Source: Mucilaginibacter sp. 44-25 (GTDB taxonomy: Bacteria; Bacteroidota; Bacteroidia; Sphingobacteriales; Sphingobacteriaceae). From it: 64,000 bases of DNA. Shown here piece after piece: positions 8,444 to 16,770 of the stretch (its first letter is position 1; each line of letters begins with the position of its first letter). The DNA lies in NCBI GenBank assembly GCA_001898335.1, contig MKTS01000001.1:558001-622000 (forward strand), in the 5' to 3' direction. Position numbers and translations under genes: made by a program. Below the pieces are notes generated by a model. The model searched no databases and was not told the DNA's origin. It saw only the letters and a list, made by a program, of their open reading frames with translations.

Positions 8444-9511
8444 ATGGTCAATAAATTAAATAGTATTATGAAAAATCTAACAAATGTTGCTGAGTATAAT
8501 CCTAATGGTTTTATGAAAGCAGTAAGAATACACGAATTTGGAGGCCCGGAAGTACTCAGTTATGAAGATGCGCCGATGCCGGAAATTAAACATGGCGAAG
8601 TGCTTGTAAAGGTATATACTGCGGCCCTGAACCCGCCAGATTGGTATTTACGCGATGGTTACAGGTCATTACCACCGGAGTGGCGGCCGGAGGGTAATTT
8701 TCCAATGATTTTAGGCACCGATATTTCAGGCGTTATTGTCGCGATTGCAGAAGATGTAAAAGATTTCAAAGTAGGCGATGAAGTTTATTCTATGGTGCGC
8801 TTTTTTAGTGTAGGTGAGAGTAAGGGTTATGCGGAGTATGTAAGTGTTCCGGTATCAGATTTGGCTATTAAGCCCGCGGGTATTGATCACATACATGCAG
8901 TGGGTGCGCCGATGTCGTTGCTTACGGCCTGGCAGTTTCTTGTAGATGTAGGCCACAGTTATCCAAACCCACTGCAGGCTCATCCCCATATCCCGGTTCC
9001 GTTAAATGGAAAAACGGTTCTTGTAAATGGTGCTGCAGGTGGTGTAGGGCATTTTGCTGTGCAGGTAGCTAAATTACATGGGGCCAGAGTTATTGGCGTT
9101 GCTTCAGGCAATCATGAATTGATAGTGCGCGAGTTGGGCGCAGACGAGTTTATTGATTATACTCAAACTGTGGCCGAGGATGTTATACGGGATATTGATG
9201 TGGTGGTAGATACCATTGGCGGCCCCGCATCTGGCAGGTTTCTTAAAACGCTGAAACATGGTGGTGCCTTGTTCCCGGTATACCCTTTAGGTTTCGCTGA
9301 CTATGAAAAGGCGGAAAAACTTGGTATAACGGTATCTGCCTTACAGGTACGTTCCAGTGGTGCGCAACTTGCACACTTGTCTGATTTTTTAAACGATGGC
9401 CGAATCAAGGTAGTAATTGATACTACATTTCCACTTCATGCAGCCCGGGAAGCTCATGAACGTGCCGCAAAGGGCCATATTCAAGGTAAGATTGTACTCA
9501 CTGTAGCCTGA
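8444..9511 (+). CDS. NADP-dependent quinone-oxidoreductase-like MDR enzyme
   Basis: A roughly 355-aa zinc-free medium-chain dehydrogenase/reductase of the QOR/Zta1 type. The GroES-like N-domain shows AVRIHEFGGPEVLSYEDAPMPE, and the Rossmann domain shows VLVNGAAGGVGHFAVQVAKLHGARVIGVAS (nucleotide-binding AxxGGVG). Cysteine ligands for structural or catalytic zinc are absent. ATGs at 8444 and 8468 are both possible starts, and the core homology begins only near the MKAVRIHEF at 8513. It is divergent from an HxlR regulator and followed 6 bp later by an NTF2-like gene, so the unit looks like an electrophile or quinone detoxification operon. The physiological substrate is unknown. Confidence 0.9.
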   Translation: MVNKLNSIMKNLTNVAEYNPNGFMKAVRIHEFGGPEVLSYEDAPMPEIKHGEVLVKVYTAALNPPDWYLRDGYRSLPPEWRPEGNFPMILGTDISGVIVAIAEDVKDFKVGDEVYSMVRFFSVGESKGYAEYVSVPVSDLAIKPAGIDHIHAVGAPMSLLTAWQFLVDVGHSYPNPLQAHPHIPVPLNGKTVLVNGAAGGVGHFAVQVAKLHGARVIGVASGNHELIVRELGADEFIDYTQTVAEDVIRDIDVVVDTIGGPASGRFLKTLKHGGALFPVYPLGFADYEKAEKLGITVSALQVRSSGAQLAHLSDFLNDGRIKVVIDTTFPLHAAREAHERAAKGHIQGKIVLTVA

Positions 9512-9517
9512 ATAAAA

Positions 9518-9955
9518 GTGGATCAGCAGAGCATGGCAGATCATCTGGAGCTTAGGGCTCTTGTAGATGAGGTATCTGTATTGGCAGATAAAAAAGATTT
9601 TGTTACGCAGGTGCAATTATTCACGGAAGACGCGGTTACAGAAATTACGACTAACGGAGAAACACTTATGCAGTTAGCAGGGCGGGAGGCCATGGCACAA
9701 GCTTTTGAAAACTTTAACAAGAGCTTTACCGCAGCGTTTCACCTTAACGGCCAGCATGTAGTTTCGGTAAATGTTAATTTGGCATCAGGTACATTATACT
9801 GTTTTGTTTCCCTTATTAGCCTTGAGGACGGTCACAAGGTAAAGTCCACTATCGGCGCCGTCTACGAGGATGAATACATGAAAATCAATGGCAAGTGGCT
9901 CATCAGCGCCAGGCGCGGCAACTTCATCTGGCAGGATAAAACCATACTATCCTGA
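9518..9955 (+). CDS. SnoaL/NTF2-like fold protein
   Basis: A 145-aa cone-shaped alpha+beta protein of the SnoaL-like (nuclear transport factor 2) superfamily. An N-terminal helix carries ELRALVDEVSVLADKKDFVTQVQLFTEDAV, then curved strands include GTLYCFVSLISLEDGHKVKSTIGAVYEDEYMKINGKWLISARR, a typical pattern. The start may be GTG at 9518 or ATG at 9533. It sits 6 bp after the oxidoreductase and is probably cotranscribed with it under HxlR control. Members of this fold range from small isomerases and hydrolases to non-enzymatic binders, so no reaction is assigned. Confidence 0.8.
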   Translation: MDQQSMADHLELRALVDEVSVLADKKDFVTQVQLFTEDAVTEITTNGETLMQLAGREAMAQAFENFNKSFTAAFHLNGQHVVSVNVNLASGTLYCFVSLISLEDGHKVKSTIGAVYEDEYMKINGKWLISARRGNFIWQDKTILS

Positions 9956-10089
9956 CATTTTCGGCTCTCTTATAGATTAATGATGGTAGATGAAACAGTA
10001 TTGGATTAGGATAAGTATTTTCTCCGAATCCAACACTAATCCTGCGAACGCAGATCTATTGATTTACACGGATTAATTCAGCCCGAATA

Positions 10090-10115
10090 AAAGGACCTGT
10101 ACTTGCTGGTCCTTT
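10090..10115. terminator. Stem-loop, possible terminator
   Basis: AAAGGACC at 10090-10097 and GGTCCTTT at 10108-10115 form a perfect 8-bp stem with a 10-base loop. It lies 135 bp after the NTF2-like gene. There is no T-run, so termination is weakly supported. Confidence 0.4.
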
Positions 10116-10168
10116 ACTTGTATTAGCAATAAGTAAGTTTATAGGCTAATGGAAATGTTGTACCCAAC

Positions 10169-10202
10169 AAAAAAGCGATTAGTGTCTTTCACCTAATCGC
10201 TT
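10169..10202 (-). terminator. Intrinsic terminator of tRNA-Leu
   Basis: On the minus strand AAGCGATTAG and CTAATCGCTT (10193-10202 and 10173-10182) form a perfect 10-bp stem followed by a T-run (A6 at 10169-10174 on the plus strand). Confidence 0.85.
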
Positions 10203-10212
10203 CATTTTCAAG

Positions 10213-10297
10213 TACTCAGAGCGGGAATCGAACCCGCACTCCGTTTACGGGAACAGGATTTTAAGTCCTGCGTGTCTACCAGTTCCACCATCTGAGC
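10213..10297 (-). tRNA. tRNA-Leu (anticodon TAA)
   Basis: An 85-nt class II tRNA. The acceptor stem is GCTCAGA paired with TCTGAGT (G1-U72 wobble as in E. coli tRNA-Leu), with discriminator A. The D-loop has GGTAGACACG, the anticodon stem-loop is CAGGA-CTTAAAA-TCCTG (anticodon TAA, reads UUA), there is a variable arm, and the T-arm is GCGGGTTCGATTCCCGC. No CCA is encoded. Confidence 0.97.
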
Positions 10298-10319
10298 AGG
10301 TGATTAACCTTTTAAAAAT

Positions 10320-10344
10320 AAATCCCTTCATTTAGAAGGGATTT
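10320..10344 (-). terminator. Intrinsic terminator of tRNA-Gly
   Basis: On the minus strand AAATCCCTT pairs with AAGGGATTT (10336-10344 and 10320-10328), followed by ATTTTTAAAA. It separates the two tRNA genes, so each appears to be its own transcription unit. Confidence 0.75.
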
Positions 10345-10345
10345 G

Positions 10346-10418
<73 letters not shown>

Positions 10419-10521
10419 ATACTTATTTTACAAATGCAAATGTCTTTTGCGTTTTGCGTGGTGCAAATATAGGTAGAAATGAATTTTCTGCAAGTAAAAA
10501 GTTAACTTTTTTTGAAGTTTT

Positions 10522-11004
10522 TCATAAGTCGCTGTCTTTCAAAACCTCTGCTATTATATCGGTTTCATATCCACGGCTTAATGCATACTGCTGCAATTTA
10601 TAGCGGCGCTTAAAGGCAACTTTTTCGTTAATGGTTGCGGTTTTCTTATCTATCAATAACTTTAGTTTGTGATAATAGGCATCCACGTCTATAATTTGCA
10701 GCGCTTTTTTTATCAAAATGGCCGATACACCTTTTTGTTTCAGGCCTTGTTTTATCTTTATTTTACCCCATCCTTTCTGGTTAAACTTTCCTTGTGTATA
10801 TGCTTTGGCAAAGCGTTCCTCATTTAAGAAGTTTTCAGAGATCAGGTTACTAATTATCAACTCTACTGCATCTGTCCACAATCCCCACTCATAAAGTTTA
10901 TCACGTACTTCCTGTTGCGCGCGTTCCTGGTAGGCACAATAATGTTCTGCCTTTTTTTGCGCTACATTTATATCGGTTATCCGCGGTTTTTTAATGGGTT
11001 CCAT
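10522..11004 (-). CDS. recX: Regulatory protein RecX
   Basis: A 160-aa RecX-type modulator that binds RecA filaments and limits recombination and SOS activity. It is made of tandem three-helix modules: YCAYQERAQQEVRDKLYEWG (module 1), LISENFLNEERFAKAYTQGKFNQKGWGKIKIKQGLKQKGVSAILI (module 2, with the family motif FxxKxWGxxKIxxxLxxKGV) and LQQYALSRGYETDIIAEVL (module 3). I chose the ATG at 11004 over an in-frame TTG at 11013. No recA is nearby, which is common in Bacteroidota. It is divergent from murF-alr across about 57 bp. Confidence 0.92.
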   Translation of the reverse strand: MEPIKKPRITDINVAQKKAEHYCAYQERAQQEVRDKLYEWGLWTDAVELIISNLISENFLNEERFAKAYTQGKFNQKGWGKIKIKQGLKQKGVSAILIKKALQIIDVDAYYHKLKLLIDKKTATINEKVAFKRRYKLQQYALSRGYETDIIAEVLKDSDL

Positions 11005-11061
11005 TAAAACCAATATTCGCTAAAATTCTTCTCTTTACAGAAATATAATCAAATTAGTGCC

Positions 11062-13521
11062 ATGCAATTAATGTATACGGTTGAAGATATCAAGAACATA
11101 ATAAAGGCTTCTGGTACTGTAGTGCAGGATAGCACAATAAGCATATTATTAACTGATAGCAGAAGGATAAGTAATGCACCGGCTTCCTTATTTTTCGCGC
11201 TGAATGGACGTAGAGACGGACATGAGTATATTGCAGATGCGTATACCGCTGGGGTACGCAGTTTCGTGGTAACACACCAACCAGAGATGGTCGCGGTTGA
11301 TGTTAATTTCCTTATTGTAGATAATGCACTGGCCGCTCTGCAAACTTTGGCCGCACACCATCGTAGCCAATTTAATATAGAGGTAATTGGAATTACCGGC
11401 AGCAATGGTAAAACCATTGTAAAAGAATGGCTCTATCAGTTAATGAGCCTCGAACGCAATATTGTAAGAAATCCTAAAAGTTATAATTCGCAGATAGGCG
11501 TACCATTGTCGGTGTGGCAAATTAATGAAGGAAATAACCTGGGGATATTTGAGGCTGGGATATCTAAAGCAGGCGAAATGAGCAGCCTGGAAGCTATTAT
11601 ACAGCCTACAATGGGTGTGCTTACGCACATGGGTACGGCGCACGATGAAGGCTTTGACTCATCTAAACAAAAGCTGGAAGAAAAATTGCGTCTGTTCAGG
11701 AACTGCAGCCAAATCGTTTATCAATATGATCTTTTGATAGACTTTCCGGAAGATATGCGTGAGCATAAATGTTTTACCTGGAGCCGTAAGTTTAACATCG
11801 CCACGTTGTATGTTTTTAGCGAAACATCCATATCAGGTAAACATTATATGCGTGCTATGTATAAGGAGCAGGAAATAGAATGCCTGGTGCCTTACCGCGA
11901 TGAGGCTTCTATAGAAAATGCCATTATTTGCTGGGCTACCATGCTGGCTATGGGATATGAGCCAGCCGTATGCGATGACAGGATAGAACGCCTGGCGCCG
12001 GTGAGCATGCGGTTGGAATTAAAAGACGGCATAAATGATTGTTCTATTATCGACGATTCTTATAATTCCGATATCCAGTCGTTAGAAATAGCACTCAACT
12101 TCCTGGCGCAGCAAAATCAACACAGCAAAAAAACGCTCATTCTTTCTGACATTTATCAATCAGGACTAAAACAACATGAGCTTTATTTGCAGGTAGCGCA
12201 ATTGGTGAGTAACGCCGGAGTAGACCGCTTTATAGGTGTAGGAAGCGATTTAACAGAACATCGGGATTTGTTTAAAGCCACTAAGCTTCATTTTTATAAT
12301 AGTACAGAGGAATTGTTAAAAGATCTGACACGTATTCATCTTAACAATGAAACTGTGCTTATTAAAGGGGCAAGGAGCTTCGAGTTCGAGAAAATAAGCA
12401 GGGCGTTGGTGCAAAAAGCACATGAAACTGTACTGGAAATTAACCTGAATACTTTGCTTAATAATCTTAACTTTTATAAGGGTAAACTTAACCCGGGTGT
12501 TAAGATCATGGTGATGGTAAAAGCTTTCTCCTACGGAAGCGGTACTTTTGAAGTGGCCAATATATTACAATATAATAAGGTAGATTACCTTGCAGTGGCC
12601 TACACAGATGAGGGTATAGCTTTAAGGGAAACCGGTATTACATTACCAATAATGGTGTTAAACCCCGAACCGGCAGCCTTTGATAAATTGGTAGCGCATA
12701 AGCTTGAACCAGCCTTGTATAGTTTTTTATTGTTTGATGAGTTTGTAAAATTTGCTCAGACTGATGATATACGCGACTATCCTATACATTTAAAAATTGA
12801 CACAGGAATGCATAGGGTAGGCTTTGAAGAATTTGAAGTTGAAGCCCTGTGTGATCTTTTGGAAGTTAATCCATACGTTAAGGTACAATCTGTATATTCA
12901 CATATGGTAGCGAGCGATGCGGCTGAGCATGACCTGTTTACCCTTAAACAAATAAGCAGTTTTGAGAAAGCCTATAAGGCTATTGAAGATGCTCTCGGGT
13001 ATACCGTAATCAAGCACATTAGTAACACATCAGGTATAAGCCGATGGCCCAACGCGCAGTATGATATGGTTCGCCTGGGAATAGGCCTGTATGGTGTGGA
13101 TGCCGCGGTACCACGTGATAGTACCGCTTTGCAACCCATAGCTACATTAAAAACAACAGTTTCACAAGTAAAAAAGATTGCCGCCACAGAAACTATTGGC
13201 TATATGCGTAATGGGAGCCTTAAAAATGATGGTAAAATAGCCACAGTGCGTATTGGCTACGCGGATGGTTATTTGCGCGCTTTTGGTAACGGTGTCGGAA
13301 GAATGCTGGTAAATGGCACACTGGTACCTACAGTGGGCAATATTACCATGGATATGTGTATGCTGGATGTAAGCAATATTGAAGTAAAAGAGGGTGATGA
13401 AGTTATTGTTTTTAATGAACAGCAACGGATAGAGGAATTGGCTGCGCAGATAGGTACTATCCCTTATGAAATATTGACAAATGTTTCACAACGTGTAAAA
13501 AGAGTGTACTTTTACGAGTGA
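11062..13521 (+). CDS. murF-alr: Bifunctional UDP-MurNAc-tripeptide:D-Ala-D-Ala ligase / alanine racemase
   Basis: An 819-aa fusion of two peptidoglycan enzymes. Residues 1 to about 450 are MurF, which adds D-Ala-D-Ala to UDP-MurNAc-tripeptide; the Mur-ligase P-loop GITGSNGKT lies near 110-119, and the central and C-terminal ligase domains follow. Residues from about 455 onward are a PLP-dependent alanine racemase: the PLP lysine is K487 in MVMVKAFSYGSG and the second catalytic base is Y714 in TIGYMRNG, with VGNITMDMCMLDV near the C-terminus. The fusion is typical of Bacteroidota and couples D-Ala supply to its use. The PLP motif is KAFSYGSG rather than the common KANAYGHG, which is also seen in related fusions. 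Confidence 0.97.
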   Translation: MQLMYTVEDIKNIIKASGTVVQDSTISILLTDSRRISNAPASLFFALNGRRDGHEYIADAYTAGVRSFVVTHQPEMVAVDVNFLIVDNALAALQTLAAHHRSQFNIEVIGITGSNGKTIVKEWLYQLMSLERNIVRNPKSYNSQIGVPLSVWQINEGNNLGIFEAGISKAGEMSSLEAIIQPTMGVLTHMGTAHDEGFDSSKQKLEEKLRLFRNCSQIVYQYDLLIDFPEDMREHKCFTWSRKFNIATLYVFSETSISGKHYMRAMYKEQEIECLVPYRDEASIENAIICWATMLAMGYEPAVCDDRIERLAPVSMRLELKDGINDCSIIDDSYNSDIQSLEIALNFLAQQNQHSKKTLILSDIYQSGLKQHELYLQVAQLVSNAGVDRFIGVGSDLTEHRDLFKATKLHFYNSTEELLKDLTRIHLNNETVLIKGARSFEFEKISRALVQKAHETVLEINLNTLLNNLNFYKGKLNPGVKIMVMVKAFSYGSGTFEVANILQYNKVDYLAVAYTDEGIALRETGITLPIMVLNPEPAAFDKLVAHKLEPALYSFLLFDEFVKFAQTDDIRDYPIHLKIDTGMHRVGFEEFEVEALCDLLEVNPYVKVQSVYSHMVASDAAEHDLFTLKQISSFEKAYKAIEDALGYTVIKHISNTSGISRWPNAQYDMVRLGIGLYGVDAAVPRDSTALQPIATLKTTVSQVKKIAATETIGYMRNGSLKNDGKIATVRIGYADGYLRAFGNGVGRMLVNGTLVPTVGNITMDMCMLDVSNIEVKEGDEVIVFNEQQRIEELAAQIGTIPYEILTNVSQRVKRVYFYE

Positions 13522-13537
13522 TTTAACCTGTGCTGTA

Positions 13538-14131
13538 ATGACCCGTATTTTTCGCGCCCTCTTCAATTATTTTATTAAAGGGCTACTCATAGTGGTGCCT
13601 TTAGGCGCCGCTTTTTTTCTTATTTTCTGGATCGTTTCGCGTATTGATAGTGCCCTTAACTTAAGCAGCGAAATTTGGGTAGACAGCCATGGTAAACCAT
13701 TATATATACCCGGGTTAGGTATAGTAACCGTTATTGTAGTAGTGCTTGTGGCCGGCGTGCTGGTTACTAATGTGATTACAGATCCTATAAAAAGGTGGTT
13801 TGCGCGATGGCTTAACCGGTTACCCTTATTTAAGTTTCTGTATTCTTCTATTAAGGATCTCACCGAGGCATTTGTAGGGGAGGAAAAGAAATTTAATGAA
13901 CCGGTTATTGTAGAGGTTAATGAATTTGGACTGAAAAAAATAGGTTTCCTGGTGCAAAAAGACCTGGCTAAGCTAAATCTACCAGGCGAGGTAGCGGTTT
14001 ATTTCCCTTATTCATATTCTTTTGCCGGGCAGATCGTCATAATTGCCTCCGATAAGGTAAAACCACTGGATAAAAATGCCGCTGATATGATGAAGTTTGT
14101 TATATCGGGCGGTGTAAGTGGGTTGGATTAA
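13538..14131 (+). CDS. DUF502 membrane protein
   Basis: A 197-aa inner-membrane protein with two N-terminal helices (about residues 10-32 and 58-80) and a soluble beta-rich C-domain. The family pattern is clear: FIKGLLIVVPLGAAFFLIFWIV, then VLVTNVITDPIKRWFARWLNRLPLFKFLYSSIKDLTEAF and PGEVAVYFPYSYSFAGQIVII. DUF502 has no established function. It lies 16 bp after murF-alr, suggesting cotranscription, and its stop codon overlaps the stop of the convergent MFS gene by two bases. Confidence 0.88.
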   Translation: MTRIFRALFNYFIKGLLIVVPLGAAFFLIFWIVSRIDSALNLSSEIWVDSHGKPLYIPGLGIVTVIVVVLVAGVLVTNVITDPIKRWFARWLNRLPLFKFLYSSIKDLTEAFVGEEKKFNEPVIVEVNEFGLKKIGFLVQKDLAKLNLPGEVAVYFPYSYSFAGQIVIIASDKVKPLDKNAADMMKFVISGGVSGLD

Positions 14132-15390
14132 ATATGTGGTGTGGTTTTGGGAATCTCATGCGAGTCGTCTTCTTTGCCTTTAAAACTTCTTAAAGTTAAC
14201 ATCACGCTGATAAACATGAGTATGGCACCTAAAAGAAACGGTGCGCCGGGAAAATATATAGCCGCTCCCTTCTCGGTAAAATGATGGAATACAGAGGTCA
14301 TCAATAGTGGGCCTATTACTGTGGTTATACTTACCAGGCTGGTTAAAGCACCCTGGAGTTCTCCCTGTTCATTTGCAGGCACACGGTCAGAGATAAAGCC
14401 TTGTAGCGCGGTACCGCCTATACCTCCCAGGCAATAAGGTATCATACACAGATACATCATCCAGCCAACATTGATCAGGGATATCATTAATAAACCTATC
14501 CCGTAAAACGCTATCCCTGCCATAATGTTTTTCTGCAAGCCAAACTTAGGGATGGTCCATCGCACAAAGCCTCCTTGTATACCGGCTATGAGGGCGCCAA
14601 TAAATATGCCTAAAGCGCCAATGCTGTAAGTGGTCCACTGGAACCTTTCTATCACATAAAAGGGCAAAACGCTCTCAACGGCCTTTTGCGCTATATACAC
14701 AATAGTATAAGCGGTAATTAAAGTGCTTACCGCACGTGAATAGTTACGCAGTCGTAACAAAGAACCAACCGGGTTGGCCCGTTTCCATTGAAAGGCCCTA
14801 CGGTTTCTTAAAGATAAAGATTCGGGAAGTACAAAATACCCATAAGCAGCATTCAATAAAGCCAGTGACGCGGCTACAATAAATGGTAATCTTATCCATA
14901 CGCCGCTTAGGAAACCACCCAATCCTATGCCCAAAATAAAGCCTAACCCTGTTGCGGCACCAATCAATCCAAAATTGGCCGCACGTTTATCTCCTGTACT
15001 CACATCAGCAATGTACGCGGTGGCTGTAGTAGTACTGGCCCCGGCTATACCGGCTATAAACCTGCCCACAAAAAGCCATAATATAGTGGGAGCAAAAGCC
15101 ATTAAGGCATAGTCTATCCCAAAACCAACTAATGATACCAGCAACACCGGGCGGCGGCCAACCTTATCGCTTAGGTTACCCAGCACTGGCGCAAAAATAA
15201 ACTGCATGGTAGCATAGGTAAACGTTAACCAACCACTGTATTGGCTGGCGGTACTAATGTCAATATTCCCCAGTTGCTCAAGTAGTTTAGGCAAAACCGG
15301 GATAATAATACCCAAACCAAGTACATCAATAAAAATAGTGACGAATATGAATCCTAAAGCAGCTTTGCCGTGCCGGGCGTTTTTGGTCAT
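14128..15390 (-). CDS. TCR/Tet-family MFS transporter (copy 2)
   Basis: A 420-aa twelve-helix major facilitator of the tetracycline-resistance type, a proton antiporter that exports drugs or metabolites. Motif A between TM2 and TM3 reads GNLSDKVGRRPVLLVSL. TM5 carries GLIGAATGLGFILGIGLGGFL (antiporter motif C region), and the second-half linker has [18 protein letters not shown]. It is a close paralogue of the next gene, 6 bp upstream in the same operon. Its end overlaps the end of the DUF502 gene. Substrate not predictable; chromosomal copies in this group are often not true tetracycline determinants. Confidence 0.88.
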   Translation of the reverse strand: MTKNARHGKAALGFIFVTIFIDVLGLGIIIPVLPKLLEQLGNIDISTASQYSGWLTFTYATMQFIFAPVLGNLSDKVGRRPVLLVSLVGFGIDYALMAFAPTILWLFVGRFIAGIAGASTTTATAYIADVSTGDKRAANFGLIGAATGLGFILGIGLGGFLSGVWIRLPFIVAASLALLNAAYGYFVLPESLSLRNRRAFQWKRANPVGSLLRLRNYSRAVSTLITAYTIVYIAQKAVESVLPFYVIERFQWTTYSIGALGIFIGALIAGIQGGFVRWTIPKFGLQKNIMAGIAFYGIGLLMISLINVGWMMYLCMIPYCLGGIGGTALQGFISDRVPANEQGELQGALTSLVSITTVIGPLLMTSVFHHFTEKGAAIYFPGAPFLLGAILMFISVMLTLRSFKGKEDDSHEIPKTTPHI

Positions 15391-15396
15391 GTGTGG

Positions 15397-16662
15397 TTAA
15401 TGAATGCTGCCCGTATAATAAGATTTATCATCAGATTGTTTCGTTTTTTTAAAGCTGCGTATGGCAAGTAATGCACTTACAAACATTAAAAACGAAGCGA
15501 TGAAGTATGGGGCACCGGGTAATTGTACAGGCGCATTTTTATTAGTAAAATAATAAAAAATATAGGTCATGAAGCCCGGGCCAAATACAGAACTCAGGCT
15601 CATCAAGCTGGTAAGGCCTCCCTGTAATTCGCCCTGCTCGTTTTTAGGTACTTCGTTACTCATTACTCCTTGCAAGGCAGGGCCGCATATCCCCCCAAGC
15701 GAGTAGGGTATCATAAAGGCGAACATCATCCAGCTTTTGTTGGCCAGGCCAAATAACAACATGCCTATGCCATAAAGCACCAAACCTAACCAAACGCTGC
15801 GTTCCTGGCCCAATTTAGGTATGGCAACACGTATTAAGCCACCTTGTACCGCGGCTATCAACAGGCCAATAAAGCCGAGAGAATAGCCAACGGTATCTTC
15901 ATCCCATTTGAATTTTTCCATCGTGTAAAAAGTCCATACGCTTTGTACGGCATGCCCTGCAAAGTATACCACAAACAGGCAGGCGGCCAGGCCAAATATA
16001 GCAGGGTATTTTTTTAATTGTAATAAGGAGCCGAGAGGATTAGCTCTTGACAAGTCCAATTCGCGGCGGTGTTCTTTATCAAGCGATTCGGGTAATATAA
16101 AGAAACCATATCCGGCGTTGAGCAAGGCAAGTGCTGCCGCGGCGTAAAAAGGGTAATGTGTGTCCATTTTGCCCAATATACCGCCTATGACCGGGCCAAT
16201 AATAAAACCAAGGCCAAAAGCAACGCCTATCATACCAAAGTTTTGCGCTCTTTTCTCAGGCTCGCTTACATCGGCAATATAAGCCGAAGCGGTAGTAAAA
16301 CTTGCCCCGGTGATACCCGCTATCACACGCCCTACAAACAATAGCCAAATGGTTTTAGCAAATGCCAGGAAAAGATAATCAACACCAAAACCTAATAAAG
16401 AAAACAATAACACAGGCCTTCGCCCATATTTATCGCTTAAATTACCTACCAATGGCGAAAACAGGAATTGCATAACGGAATAGGCCATAAGTAAATAGCC
16501 CGAATAGCGGGTAGCCTCACTAATTCCACTATGTATAAGCCCCTCTATCAATTTAGGGAAAACAGGGATGATAATAGCAAAGCCGATAACATCAATAAGT
16601 AGGGTTACAAAAATAAAGCTAAGGGCTGCTTTCTTTTTTTTAGGTTGTAAATGCGCGTCCAT
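15397..16662 (-). CDS. TCR/Tet-family MFS transporter (copy 1)
   Basis: A 421-aa twelve-helix MFS pump. The opening [20 protein letters not shown] closely parallels AALGFIFVTIFIDVLGLGII in the next gene, and both share GNLSDKxGRRPVLL, EQGELQGxLTSL and the same length, so they are a tandem duplication. Motif C is seen in [19 protein letters not shown], here with the usual GP that the second copy replaces by GI. It is the first gene of the two-gene operon, divergent from the TlpA-like gene by about 108 bp. The substrate is unknown. Confidence 0.88.
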   Translation of the reverse strand: MDAHLQPKKKKAALSFIFVTLLIDVIGFAIIIPVFPKLIEGLIHSGISEATRYSGYLLMAYSVMQFLFSPLVGNLSDKYGRRPVLLFSLLGFGVDYLFLAFAKTIWLLFVGRVIAGITGASFTTASAYIADVSEPEKRAQNFGMIGVAFGLGFIIGPVIGGILGKMDTHYPFYAAAALALLNAGYGFFILPESLDKEHRRELDLSRANPLGSLLQLKKYPAIFGLAACLFVVYFAGHAVQSVWTFYTMEKFKWDEDTVGYSLGFIGLLIAAVQGGLIRVAIPKLGQERSVWLGLVLYGIGMLLFGLANKSWMMFAFMIPYSLGGICGPALQGVMSNEVPKNEQGELQGGLTSLMSLSSVFGPGFMTYIFYYFTNKNAPVQLPGAPYFIASFLMFVSALLAIRSFKKTKQSDDKSYYTGSIH

Positions 16663-16770
16663 AAAAAGCTAAAGAAACAATAATTTTCTCATTAGAACGA
16701 TATTAATTTTAAGATAAATGTTTGGAAGTTAGCGTACTAATTATTTAACTTGACTAAAATTTTAGTTGCC

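Noticed and set aside
14128..16662. Acquired tetracycline-resistance determinants
   Set aside because: No mobile-element, regulator or composition difference surrounds them; they look like a native tandem pair.
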